Shown: in pieces, positions 62,822 to 64,000 of the stretch
How positions within the stretch are numbered: the stretch's first letter is position 1
Layout of the letters: each line of letters opens with the position of its first letter
DNA from: Alteromonas sp. BMJM2
GTDB taxonomy: Bacteria > Pseudomonadota > Gammaproteobacteria > Enterobacterales > Alteromonadaceae
Direction of reading: 5' to 3'
DNA: 64,000 nt
NCBI RefSeq assembly: GCF_027257845.1
Contig: NZ_JAPVOT010000001.1
Coordinates: forward strand, 124,001 to 188,000
Translations under genes and position numbers: made by a program
The notes under the pieces: generated by a model
Told to the model about the DNA's origin: nothing
Seen by the model: only the letters and a program-made list of their open reading frames with translations
The model's database searches: none

Positions 62822-63163
62822 ATGGTAAATCAGATCTATCAAGATATGGCCTCAGCAATAGAGACACTCGTTTTGTTGATGGACAATGAAGGGCTGTGGC
62901 CGATTACTAATCCTACTGAAGCTATGCCTTCTGAAGCGGCGTTGCGCAGCCAAGTACCATTTGCTTTAGACACCATGGAATTTGAAAGCTGGTTAGCTTA
63001 TATCTTTATTCCTAAAATGAGACATATCCTCAGTGCTCAAATGCCCATACCAAATATGAGCATCACACCGGCCGCTGAGCAGTATTTTACCTCAGCCCCT
63101 TCGGCTATTCTCGACCAGCTTAAAACGATTGATGGGCTCTCCAGCAAAGCGAATTTTAACTAA
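62822..63163 (+). CDS. yqcC: YqcC family protein (DUF446)
   Basis: A 113-residue helical protein with the YqcC pattern: LWPITNPTEAM, then PFALDTMEFESWLAYIFIP and MPIPNMSITPAAEQYF. In E. coli yqcC lies next to truC, and the same order is seen here (TruC starts 66 bases downstream). The function is not established. Confidence 0.92.
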   Translation: MVNQIYQDMASAIETLVLLMDNEGLWPITNPTEAMPSEAALRSQVPFALDTMEFESWLAYIFIPKMRHILSAQMPIPNMSITPAAEQYFTSAPSAILDQLKTIDGLSSKANFN

Positions 63164-63229
63164 TGAGACGACTATACAAACTAGCACACGGAATCATCCG
63201 CGAATTTAAGTCCAAATGGCGCTCTTGCA

Positions 63230-64000
63230 ATGAACAGTGAAGCAGTCGATAAGCCCTCATCGAAGCACATGGTTGAGCAGCCAAGGTCACTGGCCGGTCC
63301 TTTGAAGGTTTTGTATCAAGATGAGGATATTGTTGCTATAGAAAAGCCTCCTGGTCTTTTGGTTCATCGAAGCCCAATAGATAAACATGAAACCGTTTTT
63401 GCTGTCCAAACTTTAAGAGATCAGCTCGGTAAACGCGTATTTCCTGCTCATCGATTAGACCGGCCAACATCCGGCGTGCTGTTATTTGCCTTCGATGGGC
63501 ACATGGCGGCGCAGCTTGGTCAGCAAATGATGCAAAAACAAGTGCATAAAACCTACCATGCCGTTGTTAGAGGGTTTGTTCATAACGCTGGGCTTATCGA
63601 TTATGCGCTGAAGTACAAGTACGATAAAATTGCTGATAAACACAAGCGCCCGCAGCAACCTGCGCAAATGGCAACCACCACCTACGAATCTTTGGCACGC
63701 TATGAAGTGCCCGAGCCGGTAGGAAAATATCAGAGTGCTCGTTATTCGCTAGTAAAACTAACGCCAAGTACGGGCCGGAAGCATCAACTTCGTCGACATT
63801 TAGTTCATATTCGTCACCCGATTATTGGCGATACCACGCATGGCGACGGAAAGCAGAATAAATTCGCTAAATCGCACTTTAGTTTTAATAATTTGGCCTT
63901 AAACTGTACGTCAATGGGATTTCATCATCCTGCATCGGGTAGATGGATGACAATATCATCAGAACTTCATCAAGAAATGGCGTCATTTGTTCGCCATTTA
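63230..64000 (+). CDS. truC: tRNA pseudouridine synthase TruC, 3' end outside the window
   Basis: A partial CDS: 257 codons are open to the window end. It has the RluA-family catalytic motif FPAHRLDRPTSGVL with Asp77, EKPPGLLVH before it, and TPSTGRKHQLRRHL in the C-terminal part. E. coli TruC (260 residues) makes pseudouridine 65 in tRNA; with at most a few residues missing, this protein is near complete. An N-terminal extension of about 20 residues precedes the core. The tandem yqcC–truC order supports the assignment over RluA or RluC. Confidence 0.93.
   Translation, partial: MNSEAVDKPSSKHMVEQPRSLAGPLKVLYQDEDIVAIEKPPGLLVHRSPIDKHETVFAVQTLRDQLGKRVFPAHRLDRPTSGVLLFAFDGHMAAQLGQQMMQKQVHKTYHAVVRGFVHNAGLIDYALKYKYDKIADKHKRPQQPAQMATTTYESLARYEVPEPVGKYQSARYSLVKLTPSTGRKHQLRRHLVHIRHPIIGDTTHGDGKQNKFAKSHFSFNNLALNCTSMGFHHPASGRWMTISSELHQEMASFVRHL

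Noticed and set aside
63164..63241. 25-codon open frame between yqcC and truC
   Set aside because: It begins one base after the yqcC stop but overlaps the truC start and is too short to support.

Overview
The window looks like chromosome from a marine gammaproteobacterium of the Alteromonadales, most likely Alteromonas or a close relative. Evidence for this is the neighbourhood ppnN–queF–syd–yqcC–truC, a complete ccmABCDEFGHI operon, an NAD-type isocitrate dehydrogenase, the DUF3549/DUF3301 pair, two DUF3192 proteins and a CsrB-type RNA. The genus is inferred from gene content; no alignment could be run.

Bases 1-453 hold the 3' end of a gene that may be a membrane-bound winged-helix regulator. 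Bases 481-21153 form the accessory part: a divergent RiPP (ribosomally made, modified peptide) locus around a regulatory region at 12506-12789. The leftward arm reads, in order of transcription: a small secreted Pro-rich protein; a radical SAM protein resembling PoyD-type peptide epimerases; an MFS transporter; a second paralogous radical SAM protein; an unannotated-size 56-residue peptide with six Cys in a hydrophobic tail (7727-7897), the best candidate substrate; a terminator-like hairpin; two Yip1-like membrane proteins; a MacA-like adaptor, a LolD/MacB-like ATPase and a MacB-like permease; and a TldD/TldE-type protease pair. Almost all of these genes overlap or nearly touch. The rightward arm reads: a 67-residue double-glycine precursor, a stem-loop, a LanM synthetase, a two-gene immunity-type ABC transporter, a C39-peptidase exporter (LanT) and its HlyD-type adaptor. 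The LanM dehydratase half keeps its catalytic residues, but the cyclase half has lost all three expected zinc ligands (Ser and Ile-Phe replace Cys and Cys-His). A divergent locus with two epimerase-like enzymes, a zinc-less LanM, its own TldD/E and two very different precursors is the most unusual thing here.

Bases 21154-26830 carry a NatAB-type ABC exporter, a free-standing FlhB C-terminal-domain protein and a large FliK-like protein. Bases 27169-35485 are the cytochrome c maturation operon ccmA-I followed by mlaA. Bases 35615-48621 are largely envelope and polysaccharide functions: galE, a small membrane protein, a POT peptide transporter, an ABC-dependent capsule exporter (KpsE/T/M/D-like plus a lipoprotein), a WecA-like transferase, two GT2 glycosyltransferases and galU.

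Bases 48688-64000 are mostly conserved housekeeping and hypothetical genes: a ComEA-like protein, NAD-isocitrate dehydrogenase, an HDOD-like protein, DUF3192, ppnN, a GGDEF diguanylate cyclase, queF, syd, a second DUF3192 lipoprotein, a GNAT acetyltransferase, DUF3301, DUF3549, yqcC and the start of truC. Between them, at about 60530-61116, lies a very large CsrB/RsmB-like sponge RNA with about 39 GGA motifs and a strong terminator; it would titrate the regulator CsrA. No rRNA, tRNA, insertion sequence or CRISPR array was seen.
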